This document shows, piece by piece, positions 14,788-21,173 of a DNA stretch of 25,426 nucleotides. The number at the start of each line of letters is the position of its first letter. Position 1 is the stretch's first letter. The notes beneath the pieces were generated by a model that saw nothing but the letters and a program-made list of their open reading frames with translations, did no database searches and was not told where the DNA came from. This DNA is from Candidatus Harrisonbacteria bacterium RIFCSPLOWO2_02_FULL_45_10c (lineage in GTDB: Bacteria > Patescibacteriota > Minisyncoccia > UBA6257 > 02-FULL-45-10c): contig MHJM01000010.1 of the NCBI GenBank assembly GCA_001818705.1, positions 1 through 25,426 of the forward strand, in the 5' to 3' direction. The translations under genes and the position numbers were made by a program.

Positions 14788-15561
14788 TTATTCAGATTTT
14801 TTATGCAGTAAGGCGTAATATAATGAAACAGCAACTGATCCCAATACTATCCAGAAAATAAATTCTTCCAACGGAAAACGCACAATGCCAAAACTTACAT
14901 AACCGATAAATTGACGTTCCGCCGGAAATGTCCATTGTCCTAATAATAAAGCGGTAATTTCGTAGATTAAAGAGAGCGAGAGCAAATAGATGCCGGTCCA
15001 GAAAAATTTTAGGTAGAAATCAGGAAACTTAAACAAGGAAAAAATAATTGGCGGCAATACCAACAAAAAACCGATTTTGAGGTAAAAATAATTGATTTCT
15101 AAAATCTTGGGAGCTGTCAGTAAAGCCACTAAAAATAAAGCAAAAATCACGAAAAAGACTGCGGCAAAATATTTCACTGCTGGCCTGTATAGTTGATGGG
15201 TGCAGCTTTGGTCCAAAAAATTTTCATAAAACATCGCTACTAAATAAAGATAGAGGAAAAGCCAGATTATCTGTTCTAAGGTCACGTATCCGAAAAGCCG
15301 GAAATCCCCAAAAACCGAGTACGGCAGAAACCAGCCGCCAGTCAATTCCATCACATAATCAATAACGATTGCCAGCGGCACGCTGGCGATTACGGAAAAA
15401 AGCGCCGCCATCTTAATGCAGGACGGTTTGCGGGCAGAAAGATAAATAGCCGGCACCCCTAAGAAAAGCAGCATAGAAATCATAACGTCTGCGCGAACCA
15501 AAAAAGAAATCGCCGAAGCTATTATTGGCCAAATTATTAATGGTAGAAAAATTTTAATCAT
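14788..15561 (-). CDS. Lycopene-cyclase-domain integral membrane protein
   Basis: This 257-aa protein has about seven membrane helices. The second half carries GQWTFPAERQFIG followed by RFPLEEFIFWIVLG (residues 208-241). It matches the CrtYc/CrtYd-type lycopene cyclase pattern G-x-W-x-F...G...LP-x-EE-x-x-F. The first half carries a weaker copy, GGWFLPYSVFG and YVTLEQIIW (75-100), in which EE has become EQ. It therefore looks like the two-domain CrtYcd arrangement. No phytoene synthase or desaturase is in the window, and the gene is wedged between copper genes, so a carotenoid substrate is uncertain. AGGG lies 5-8 nt before the ATG. It may instead be a structural relative with another lipid or membrane role. 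Confidence 0.78.
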   Translation of the reverse strand: MIKIFLPLIIWPIIASAISFLVRADVMISMLLFLGVPAIYLSARKPSCIKMAALFSVIASVPLAIVIDYVMELTGGWFLPYSVFGDFRLFGYVTLEQIIWLFLYLYLVAMFYENFLDQSCTHQLYRPAVKYFAAVFFVIFALFLVALLTAPKILEINYFYLKIGFLLVLPPIIFSLFKFPDFYLKFFWTGIYLLSLSLIYEITALLLGQWTFPAERQFIGYVSFGIVRFPLEEFIFWIVLGSVAVSLYYALLHKKSE

Positions 15562-15579
15562 AATCCCTTAGTTTATATA

Positions 15580-15729
15580 TTATTCGTTTTTAACTTTTTT
15601 AAACATAAGCCACAGAGAAACTATTGTACCGGCGCCGCCTCAAGCATAGCCATTGCAATTGCGTACGCCAAAAGCGCAGGAATAATTTTTTATTGATTTA
15701 TTCGAGGTTATTCTTTTTATGATTTCCAT
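15580..15729 (-). pseudogene. Possible decayed small membrane-protein gene
   Basis: Minus-strand reading gives MEIIKRITSNKSIK, then, in a shifted frame, IIPALLAYAIAMAMLEAA, then, after another shift, TIVSLWLMFKKVKNE and a stop. The pieces line up as one short membrane protein broken by two frame changes. The middle part recalls the N-terminus of a conserved multi-pass membrane protein, but that is a memory-based impression. The rest of the gap 15562-15820 holds only low-complexity AT-rich DNA. It could equally be chance. Confidence 0.3.
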
Positions 15730-15820
15730 TATGTTTATGCCCCCGTTTTATTGATTTGGCAATAATGTTTTTCGTTATCCATAGATTTATTATTTCACTA
15801 AATTATTTTTTTTCAGACTT

Positions 15821-16021
15821 TTATTGATTCTTATTATCTATGCCAAACAGGCGATGAAGCCAGCACCAACCAAGAAAACTTTCTAAAAGAGCAATCCATC
15901 CTACGGCAGCAATAAGCCAATTCGCCCATTCGGCACTAAATTGCGGAGCCAGCGGACTAAGCCACCAGACTGCCAGCGCAAAACGCAAAATTCTGTCTAA
16001 TTTTCCTAAATTTTGATTCAT
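15821..16021 (-). CDS. YgaP-like (DUF2892) small membrane protein
   Basis: This 66-aa protein has two hydrophobic helices. It begins MNQNLGKLDRILRF and ends FLGWCWLHRLFGI, matching the DUF2892/YgaP transmembrane domain pattern 'N-G-x-x-D-R-x-x-R...G-W-C-x-x-x-x-x-x-G-I'. The family is often fused to or encoded beside rhodanese, thioredoxin or heavy-metal genes; here no rhodanese is present. It has a single Cys at the second helix end. It lies 39 nt downstream of the Cys-rich 57-aa gene, in the same direction, and is probably part of the CsoR transcript. Exact role unknown. Confidence 0.85.
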   Translation of the reverse strand: MNQNLGKLDRILRFALAVWWLSPLAPQFSAEWANWLIAAVGWIALLESFLGWCWLHRLFGIDNKNQ

Positions 16022-16060
16022 ATATTTTTTTAAAAATTGTTAAATGATATCTTCGACCTT

Positions 16061-16234
16061 TTAATGGCAACAGCCACCGTGAGGATGCTGCGATTGTTCT
16101 TCAACTGTTTGTTTCCGATATTCCTCTTTGCAGTTTTCGGAACAAAACTTTTTTCCGAACTCTTCGGGATAATTTCTTCCTTTTTCCAGTTCCATTTTAC
16201 AAACTGGACATTTTTGTTTGAAAAATTTAAACAT
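16061..16234 (-). CDS. 57-aa TRASH-like metal-binding protein
   Basis: This small gene is easy to miss. The protein starts MFKFFKQKCPVCKMELEKG. It has Cys9-x2-Cys12, then FCSENC (Cys31, Cys35), a charged helix, and the tail HPHGGCCH at the C-terminus. The C-x2-C...(F)C-S-x2-C layout is that of TRASH/YHS-type treble-clef domains, which bind copper or other soft metals. The His/Cys tail adds likely ligands. It has no signal or membrane segment and is cytoplasmic. The gene starts 13 nt after the csoR stop and is followed by the YgaP-like gene, so it is probably a copper chaperone or buffer induced with CopA. The metal is inferred from context. Confidence 0.85.
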   Translation of the reverse strand: MFKFFKQKCPVCKMELEKGRNYPEEFGKKFCSENCKEEYRKQTVEEQSQHPHGGCCH

Positions 16235-16247
16235 ATTTTTTTATTAA

Positions 16248-16517
16248 TTATCTTCGTTTTGAAAGTTTAAAAACTGCGAGAATTTCTTTTACCGCCTGCT
16301 TGCCCCTGCCTCGTTGCGCCTGATCAATCGCATGAACTTCCAGATGATGTTCTAAGAGCAAATCTTCTACTTTCGAAAGCGCTTCTTTGGCAGCCGACGA
16401 TTGCCGAAGAATATCAATGCAATACACTTCTTGCTTCACCAGGCGCTGGAGCCCCCGAATCTGCCCCTCCGCAATCCGAAGGCGCCGCAATACTTTTTGC
16501 TGGATATTTTTTTTCAT
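16248..16517 (-). CDS. csoR: CsoR/RcnR-family copper-responsive repressor
   Basis: This 89-aa all-helical DUF156 repressor has the core KVLRRLRIAEGQIRGLQRLV, then VYCIDILRQ. Ligand positions are Cys33, His58 and His62 (C-H-H), where Mycobacterium CsoR has C-H-C. A C-H-H set is known from the Thermus thermophilus CsoR, and His-x3-His is also the RcnR pattern, so metal choice is not fixed by sequence alone. The adjacent copA and TRASH-like gene argue for copper. The start ATG 16517 is chosen over an upstream frame extension because the promoter with operator ends 6 nt before it. It should repress its own operon in the absence of metal. Confidence 0.92.
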   Translation of the reverse strand: MKKNIQQKVLRRLRIAEGQIRGLQRLVKQEVYCIDILRQSSAAKEALSKVEDLLLEHHLEVHAIDQAQRGRGKQAVKEILAVFKLSKRR

Positions 16518-16523
16518 ATCCTT

Positions 16524-16552
16524 ATAATACCCCCTCGGGGTATTGCTGTCAA
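16524..16552 (-). promoter_or_regulatory. csoR promoter, leaderless
   Basis: On the minus strand, a consensus TTGACA (16547-16552), exactly 17 nt, and TATTAT (16524-16529). The csoR ATG begins 6 nt beyond the -10, so the transcript should start at the start codon itself. This is the best promoter in the window. Confidence 0.8.
16527..16543. promoter_or_regulatory. CsoR operator palindrome
   Basis: ATACCCC-CTC-GGGGTAT is a perfect 7-bp inverted repeat with a G/C-tract. It fits known CsoR operators and fills the spacer between the -35 and -10. Bound repressor would exclude RNA polymerase. Confidence 0.8.
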
Positions 16553-16555
16553 ATG

Positions 16556-17476
16556 CTAAACGCCGCAACCGCTGATTTTCGACGGCGTCACGCCGGCATC
16601 TACTCCGCAGCCGCCGCTATTTTTTGGCTGGAAAGATTTTAATTCCGAAAGAATTTTCCGATAGCCGGTAGCGCTGGAAAAATCACGGCCCAATAATTGT
16701 TGCGGCCGAACCTGATTTGAATCCATGCCTTTCAAGGCCAAATATTGATGGATAGCCGCGTAAGTGTCCGGAAACCAATAAGAGTTTACCGTTAAGGCCG
16801 CCTGATACATATCGTCTTCTGAAACTCCTTGCGAAGTCATCAGTTCCAAAAGTCCCAACATTGCCATGCCGTGGTTGCAATCCGGAAAATAAGTCGAATT
16901 ACCGCAGCAAGGGCGATAGATATTTTTAGCAACCCGCTCAACTATTTGCTGCTGCTCCGGTGTCAAAATCGCAAAGGGATGCTGGCTGTAATGGTCCATT
17001 GTCTCCCCGGCAGCCAAAGTCCATCCACCGGTTGAAGCGAAACTGCCGGCGCCGCCGTATTGCGGATCGTTCATCGGCCCTGATTCTAAAATAGTATTTT
17101 TATTTCCCAGACCTAATGCCCACAGAAGATTCAGAATAATTCCAGAATTTTCCGCGGTAATTTTCAGATTGCCGTTATCGGATTGGTAAAGCAGCTTTCT
17201 GCTTTCTTCGTCCAGCCCGCCGCGTTTAAGATAGAGCGATTCGAATTTCTGCCGGTCAATAACACCGGCATTCGCCATTTCAACGCCTAAATTTCCCCAA
17301 CGCACCGGCAAAACAACCTCTTCGGACCCTTTATTTGCGGCAATATCCGTTTTCGATTCAAGGTTCGCGGCTTTTAAGCCGGTTGTGTATACCCAAGCTC
17401 CGGCAAGAATAACCGCGGCAACGACAATACTTGACGGCAATAAATAATCATTTTTAGGCTTAATTTCGTTTTCCAT
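16556..17476 (-). CDS. Uncharacterised membrane-anchored Cys-containing protein
   Basis: About 306 aa from ATG 17476. An in-frame ATG at 17497 overlaps the upstream stop as ATGAATAA and would also be reasonable. One N-terminal membrane segment (SSIVVAAVILAGAWVYTTG) is followed by an extracytoplasmic domain. Notable parts are RPCCGNSTYFPDCNHGMAML, which puts three Cys and one His in a short stretch. The C-terminal tail is SGGCGVDAG...ISGCGV, where Cys-Gly-Val repeats. I recognise no family. Paired cysteines and the genes on either side (165-aa protein and CcdA-like upstream, CsoR downstream) suggest a thiol- or copper-linked role outside the membrane. The stop lies 3 nt from the csoR -35. Confidence 0.8.
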   Translation of the reverse strand: MENEIKPKNDYLLPSSIVVAAVILAGAWVYTTGLKAANLESKTDIAANKGSEEVVLPVRWGNLGVEMANAGVIDRQKFESLYLKRGGLDEESRKLLYQSDNGNLKITAENSGIILNLLWALGLGNKNTILESGPMNDPQYGGAGSFASTGGWTLAAGETMDHYSQHPFAILTPEQQQIVERVAKNIYRPCCGNSTYFPDCNHGMAMLGLLELMTSQGVSEDDMYQAALTVNSYWFPDTYAAIHQYLALKGMDSNQVRPQQLLGRDFSSATGYRKILSELKSFQPKNSGGCGVDAGVTPSKISGCGV

Positions 17477-17489
17477 ATATTTTATATTT

Positions 17490-17987
17490 TTATTCATCGC
17501 AACAGTCAACCATTTTGTCCACGATATCCTGAAGCGTCCAGGGCTTTTCTTCGGTCGCGACTTTTTTGAATTCTTTCAGGTCGATAAGTTTTAGGCGCAA
17601 AGCCCAAAAGAGCGAATAAACGCGATACCCATAATCAAACGTTTCTTTAGCCTTTTCTTTTTTCCCGTCGGAATGGAGTTTGGTGCCGACTTCCATTAGG
17701 CGCATAGTGGCAGCCAAAAGATGTTTTGATACGCACCAGGTTTCACCCTCGTGCTTATCCAGCATCCGGCCAAGCAAGGACTTGCGGATAGACCGCACTT
17801 CATTCAGCCAATCAAAATATTCCGGCCGGCCGGTTTTCTCCGCCGTAAAGAAAAAATGCTCCTCCAGGCTGATAAGATTCATAACCGCCAGGCTCAAATC
17901 TTCTTCCGTCGAAAGATCGACTGTGCCGGAAGATTTCATTTCTTCAATTTTTTTAATAAGGGTTTCGTATTGTTCTTGAGTAGTCAT
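17490..17987 (-). CDS. Uncharacterised helical protein ending in DCCDE
   Basis: This 165-aa protein starts at MTTQEQYETL; a longer frame to 18083 would run through the upstream ccdA-like gene. It is mostly alpha-helical and charged, with no signal or membrane segment. Visible features are a single Cys-containing ETWCVSKHLL, an aromatic YRVYSLFWALRLK helix, and a C-terminal vicinal pair in VDCCDE. Vicinal cysteines at a flexible C-terminus often bind soft metals or take part in disulfide exchange. It sits between the CcdA-like gene (11 nt upstream) and the membrane-anchored Cys protein, so all three probably work together. Family not recognised. Confidence 0.78.
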   Translation of the reverse strand: MTTQEQYETLIKKIEEMKSSGTVDLSTEEDLSLAVMNLISLEEHFFFTAEKTGRPEYFDWLNEVRSIRKSLLGRMLDKHEGETWCVSKHLLAATMRLMEVGTKLHSDGKKEKAKETFDYGYRVYSLFWALRLKLIDLKEFKKVATEEKPWTLQDIVDKMVDCCDE

Positions 17988-17998
17988 AGTTGTTGTTT

Positions 17999-18790
17999 CT
18001 AGAACAGAAAGATGGAGAATCCGAGCAGCACCATAATGATGCCCCCCCAGAGCCGCATCTTTCTGGTTTCGGCCTTTTTCCATTCTTGCACTTTTCCTAA
18101 CAATGTCTGGTTGCTGGCAATTAAGAGAATCACGACGAGCGGCAGCACAAAAACAAGATTGTAAAGAATAAGGTATTCCAAGCCAACGGAGAAAGTTGCC
18201 TGATCATGCAGGAGCCCGAGCACCATGAGATACGGTCCGCCAGTGCAGGGAAATTCGCATAAGCCGACCAGTCCGCCGAGGAGAAACGCGGTGAGTATTG
18301 AGCCCTTTTCCATCAGCGCTGCCATTTTAGCATGCGCTACCTGCGGTATCCGCAATTTAATCGGAAAATTCGGAAAAAATTCATTCAGGATGTTGATTAC
18401 GCCAAGCGCAATCAGCAGAATCGCCCCGACTTTCGCCATGAAGTGCGGCGTATTGAATAAGTGCAACGCCTGAAGAATTCCCAGGCCGATCAGGATGTAG
18501 ACAACAAAAATTCCCAGAATGTAAGCTCCGCCGATTTCTAAAATCTTCACCCGCAGCTTTCCGATACTCATCAGGAAAGCGATGGTCAGGATCAGGATGG
18601 AGAAAGCGCACGGATTAATGCTGTCGGCGATCGCCGCGACCAGAAGAAGCGGCAAAAGCCAAGTTCCCCCATTAGAAATTTTCCAAAGCAACGGGGCGCT
18701 GGAGATTGAGTTGAAAAAGAAAGCGAGGCCGAATACGATAATCGCCGCCAGTCCCAGCCAAACCAGCTTATTTTTCAGAAGATTCCTCAT
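17999..18790 (-). CDS. CcdA/DsbD-type thiol electron transporter
   Basis: This 263-aa membrane protein has about seven helices and passes reducing equivalents from cytoplasmic thioredoxin across the membrane. The family cysteines are visible: ADSINPCAFSIL (first redox Cys, NPCA) and GLCEFPCTGGPYL (second, FPCTGGPY). An extra N-terminal helix precedes the usual six. Its start overlaps the DUF1573 gene by ATGA, so translation is coupled. No ResA- or DsbD-like thioredoxin partner is in the window; the Cys-rich neighbours may be the acceptors. Roles in the family include cytochrome c maturation and copper-protein assembly; no haem genes are seen here. Confidence 0.88.
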   Translation of the reverse strand: MRNLLKNKLVWLGLAAIIVFGLAFFFNSISSAPLLWKISNGGTWLLPLLLVAAIADSINPCAFSILILTIAFLMSIGKLRVKILEIGGAYILGIFVVYILIGLGILQALHLFNTPHFMAKVGAILLIALGVINILNEFFPNFPIKLRIPQVAHAKMAALMEKGSILTAFLLGGLVGLCEFPCTGGPYLMVLGLLHDQATFSVGLEYLILYNLVFVLPLVVILLIASNQTLLGKVQEWKKAETRKMRLWGGIIMVLLGFSIFLF

Positions 18791-19290
18791 GGCGCAACTT
18801 CTGCTTTAAATTGCATAAGGATCGGGCCGTTGTTTGTAGTCAGCGTCACGGCCCGTTCGATTTTTCCGATTCCCGCCGGACCGTGAGCTGCCGGATCAAA
18901 AATCGCGCGAACCATAATTTTTTCGCCGGGCCGGATTACGGCATTAACCGAGGGAACAAAACCGTGCCCCGGCATGCCAAACGGTCCCATTTCTTTCCCA
19001 TCAGGAAGTTTTATTATCGCTCGGGTGCACATGCAGGAAGTTTCGACTTGGGTAACGGTAACCTCGGCAGCCGTGGTATTTTGAATCGCGAATTCGTGTT
19101 CCACGTTTCCTTTCAGCATGGAGACCAGACCAAAATCATAAACCGAAATGGCATCGGTTATCGCGGCTGCCGTGCTGCCAGTGGCAAGTATGGCAAAATT
19201 GGCCGAACGCGAAGAGCCGACTTTTCCCCAAAGAAATAAGCCGACTATTATTAGCAGCACCGCCGAAGCAACAATGATTGTGTTTTTCAT
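18787..19290 (-). CDS. DUF1573 membrane-anchored protein
   Basis: This 167-aa protein has one N-terminal membrane segment (residues 4-24) and an extracytoplasmic Ig-like beta domain. It has the DUF1573 pattern: YDFGLVSMLKGNVEHEFAIQN, then VETSCMCTRAIIK (usually TSCGCT), then PGEKIMVRAIFDP. The two Cys in SCMC could be a metal site or a redox pair reduced through the CcdA-like protein, whose gene overlaps by 4 nt. It is the first gene of a four-gene unit reading towards csoR. A terminator lies upstream, so transcription must begin in 19291-19328, where only weak AT-rich boxes are seen. Confidence 0.85.
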   Translation of the reverse strand: MKNTIIVASAVLLIIVGLFLWGKVGSSRSANFAILATGSTAAAITDAISVYDFGLVSMLKGNVEHEFAIQNTTAAEVTVTQVETSCMCTRAIIKLPDGKEMGPFGMPGHGFVPSVNAVIRPGEKIMVRAIFDPAAHGPAGIGKIERAVTLTTNNGPILMQFKAEVAP

Positions 19291-19328
19291 ATATAGATAA
19301 GTGTAAAAATTACTTTTCTAGTAAGACT

Positions 19329-19381
19329 AAAAAACACCGCAAAAGAGAACTTCGACAAAAGTTCTTTTTTCTGGTGTTTTT
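19329..19381 (-). terminator. Nested rho-independent terminator
   Basis: Outer arms AAAAAACACC (19329-19338) and GGTGTTTTT (19373-19381) enclose an inner hairpin (19341-19352 with 19359-19370, one G-U pair). Minus-strand reading ends in a T run. It follows the small Cys/His membrane protein gene, whose stop codon it overlaps. Confidence 0.8.
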
Positions 19382-19793
19382 ATATCAGGCTCGGGCTATT
19401 TTCGTGGAGAATCAGCCAATGGGTAAGCTGGCTTTTCAGCGGATTGGCAAACGGTTCTTTATATTTAATCCGCCAATTGGCGCCTGGATTTAAAAATGCT
19501 GGAGAAAGTTTACTGTTTGCGGGTCTTAACGCTATCGCAAATAAGAAGGCTGCAAAGAATAAAAATGCGGTTAAAAGATTGTCGCTAATTACGGCAACGG
19601 AAAAATTTTGGAAAGCATTTAGGTGGAATGCGATAAAATCCAGTATTCCCGACGCATTAGCCGGACAATCAATCAGGCGGGATGTGGCCGCTATACAGCC
19701 GGTGTGGCCGCTGCCATGATTCATTGCCGAAAAACCAAATACGGCGATTCCTACAAAGCTGAAAATTAAAATAATTGTAAGCGCTGACTTCAT
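19380..19793 (-). CDS. Small Cys/His-containing membrane protein, uncharacterised
   Basis: 137 aa from ATG 19793 (a TTG lies 6 nt upstream). The first helix (residues about 3-23) is followed by a short loop MNHGSGHTGCIAATSRLIDC with three residues typical of metal sites (His, His, Cys) and a second Cys ten residues later. A second helix is AVISDNLLTAFLFFAAFLFAIAL, and the tail is basic and soluble. The two Cys could form a disulfide outside the membrane. I do not recognise the family. It lies at the edge of the copper island, has its own promoter and terminator, and is probably a separate transcript. Confidence 0.75.
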   Translation of the reverse strand: MKSALTIILIFSFVGIAVFGFSAMNHGSGHTGCIAATSRLIDCPANASGILDFIAFHLNAFQNFSVAVISDNLLTAFLFFAAFLFAIALRPANSKLSPAFLNPGANWRIKYKEPFANPLKSQLTHWLILHENSPSLI

Positions 19794-19820
19794 ATTCAAT
19801 ATATTTAATGTATTTGTTTA

Positions 19821-19850
19821 AATATAGCTTATAAATAATGCTAAAGTCAA
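19821..19850 (-). promoter_or_regulatory. Sigma-70-type promoter for the small membrane protein
   Basis: Minus strand: TTGACT (19845-19850), an 18-nt spacer, and TATATT (19821-19826), giving a leader of about 20-25 nt before ATG 19793. The gap 19794-19893 is a divergent promoter region, with mnmA on the other side. Confidence 0.5.
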
Positions 19851-19893
19851 AGACTGGAAAAATAAGGAAAAATGCAATAAAATATATTTCAAT

Positions 19894-21117
19894 ATGAAGA
19901 CTAGGGTATTTGTGGCGATGTCCGGCGGGGTTGATTCATCGGTTGCGGCAGCGCTTTTGAAAAAGCGGGGTTTTAGCGTTGTCGGGATCCATATGAAGTG
20001 CTGGAGCCAAGGCAGCGCGGATACGATAGGGAAAGGAGTGGCGTGCAGTGCGGAAGAAGACGCGGAATCTGCCCGGCGGGCAGCGGAAACGCTGAAAATC
20101 CCATTTTATGTTTTTGATTTTGAGAAAGAATATACCGATAAAGTAGTCCAATACATGATTGACGGCTATCGCAGGGGAATTACGCCGAATCCGGATGTGA
20201 TGTGCAATAAGGAGATAAAATTCGGTTTGTTTTTGAAAAAGGCGCTGGAAATGGGAGCGGACTATGTGGCAACTGGGCATTACGTTAAAATTCGTCCTAC
20301 CTATTTGCCTACCGACACCGGCGTCGTTTCGTTCCAGCAACGAAACGCGTCTACACCTCGCTCCGATTTCTCCGACTTACGTCAGAGACCAAGCAAATCG
20401 GAGCTCCGGAGTTGCCGCACGGCAAACAGGCAGAACTCATATTCACTGTTTATTTCTAAAGACAAGAATAAAGATCAGAGCTATTTTTTATGGACACTGA
20501 CGCAGGAGCAATTGCAACATTGTATTTTTCCGATTGGCGATTATTTGAAGCTGGAAGTGCGGGCGATGGCCAGGAAATTGGGTTTGCCGAATGCCGATAA
20601 AAAGGATTCTCAGGGCGTTTGTTTTATCGGTAAGGTAGCGCTGGAAGATTTTATCGGCCATTATCTGCCGTCCAAAAAAGGAATGGTTCTGAATACCGCC
20701 GGCGCCGTGATCGGCGAGCACAATGGGGCGCATTTTTATACGATCGGCCAGCGCCAAGGACTTAAAATCGGCGGTTTCCGCAAACCGCTGTATGTGGCTG
20801 AAAAAGATATCCGGTCCAATACGATTTTGGTTGCGGAAGGCGATGATAATCCGGCATTGTACCAAAAGGATGTTACTTTGAAGAGCATGAATTTCATCAA
20901 TCCAAAGTTATCTTCCCTTATTCGAGCGAATGGTAGAATGGTTGTTTTTGCGAGAGTCCGCTATCGGCAGCCAGTGTTTCCTGCAACAATTAATCAAGGA
21001 AAAAACAGGCGTTATGAAGTTTTTTTCAAAACGCCCCAAAAATTCGTTGCCGTTGGCCAATCGGCGGTTTTGTACGATAAGAGCGGCCAGCTTCTAGGCG
21101 GCGGCACTATTGTTTAG
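19894..21117 (+). CDS. mnmA: tRNA 2-thiouridylase MnmA with an inserted palindromic element
   Basis: This 407-aa cytoplasmic enzyme thiolates U34 of tRNA-Lys, -Glu and -Gln. The PP-loop is SGGVDSS at residues 10-16. The catalytic Cys104 is in PNPDVMCNKEIKFG, and the second catalytic Cys243 is in DSQGVCFIG. ATGHY and NKDQSYFLW are also conserved. Most family members have about 360-370 residues. The excess is an insert at residues about 135-180, between HYVKIR and YSLFISKDKNKDQSYF. That is exactly the stretch encoded by a family B palindrome at 20297-20433. The frame stays open, and catalytic residues lie outside the insert, so the enzyme is probably active. Its substrate tRNA-Lys(UUU) is encoded at 469-539. 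Confidence 0.95.
   Translation: MKTRVFVAMSGGVDSSVAAALLKKRGFSVVGIHMKCWSQGSADTIGKGVACSAEEDAESARRAAETLKIPFYVFDFEKEYTDKVVQYMIDGYRRGITPNPDVMCNKEIKFGLFLKKALEMGADYVATGHYVKIRPTYLPTDTGVVSFQQRNASTPRSDFSDLRQRPSKSELRSCRTANRQNSYSLFISKDKNKDQSYFLWTLTQEQLQHCIFPIGDYLKLEVRAMARKLGLPNADKKDSQGVCFIGKVALEDFIGHYLPSKKGMVLNTAGAVIGEHNGAHFYTIGQRQGLKIGGFRKPLYVAEKDIRSNTILVAEGDDNPALYQKDVTLKSMNFINPKLSSLIRANGRMVVFARVRYRQPVFPATINQGKNRRYEVFFKTPQKFVAVGQSAVLYDKSGQLLGGGTIV
20297..20433 (+). repeat. Palindromic element family B, copy 3, inside mnmA
   Basis: The closing arms are CTACCTATTTGCC (20297-20309) and GGCAAACAGGCAG (20421-20433), 13 bp with two mismatches. Inside are CGACACCGG, hairpin CGTTTCGT-TCCAGCA-ACGAAACG, linker TCTACACCTCG, and a second hairpin CTCCGATTT...AAATCGGAG with the unpaired ACCAAGC. 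It closes with CTCCGGAGTTGCCGCACGG. It is the same family as the copies at 10954-11186 and, inverted, 5653-5840 and 23946-24160. It is translated as residues 135-180 of MnmA. Confidence 0.85.
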
Positions 21118-21173
21118 CATCCGCATATATAGTATCCTCTGGGTAGTTATTTGCCAGATAATCTGAGGAAATC

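Noticed and set aside
15562..15820. Metal riboswitch or leader upstream of the lycopene-cyclase-domain gene
   Set aside because: No stable hairpins or recognisable aptamer motifs; the region is AT-rich with weak coding remnants.
20297..20433. Self-splicing intron in mnmA
   Set aside because: At 137 nt it is too small for group I or II introns, it lacks their core motifs, and the reading frame is continuous through it.
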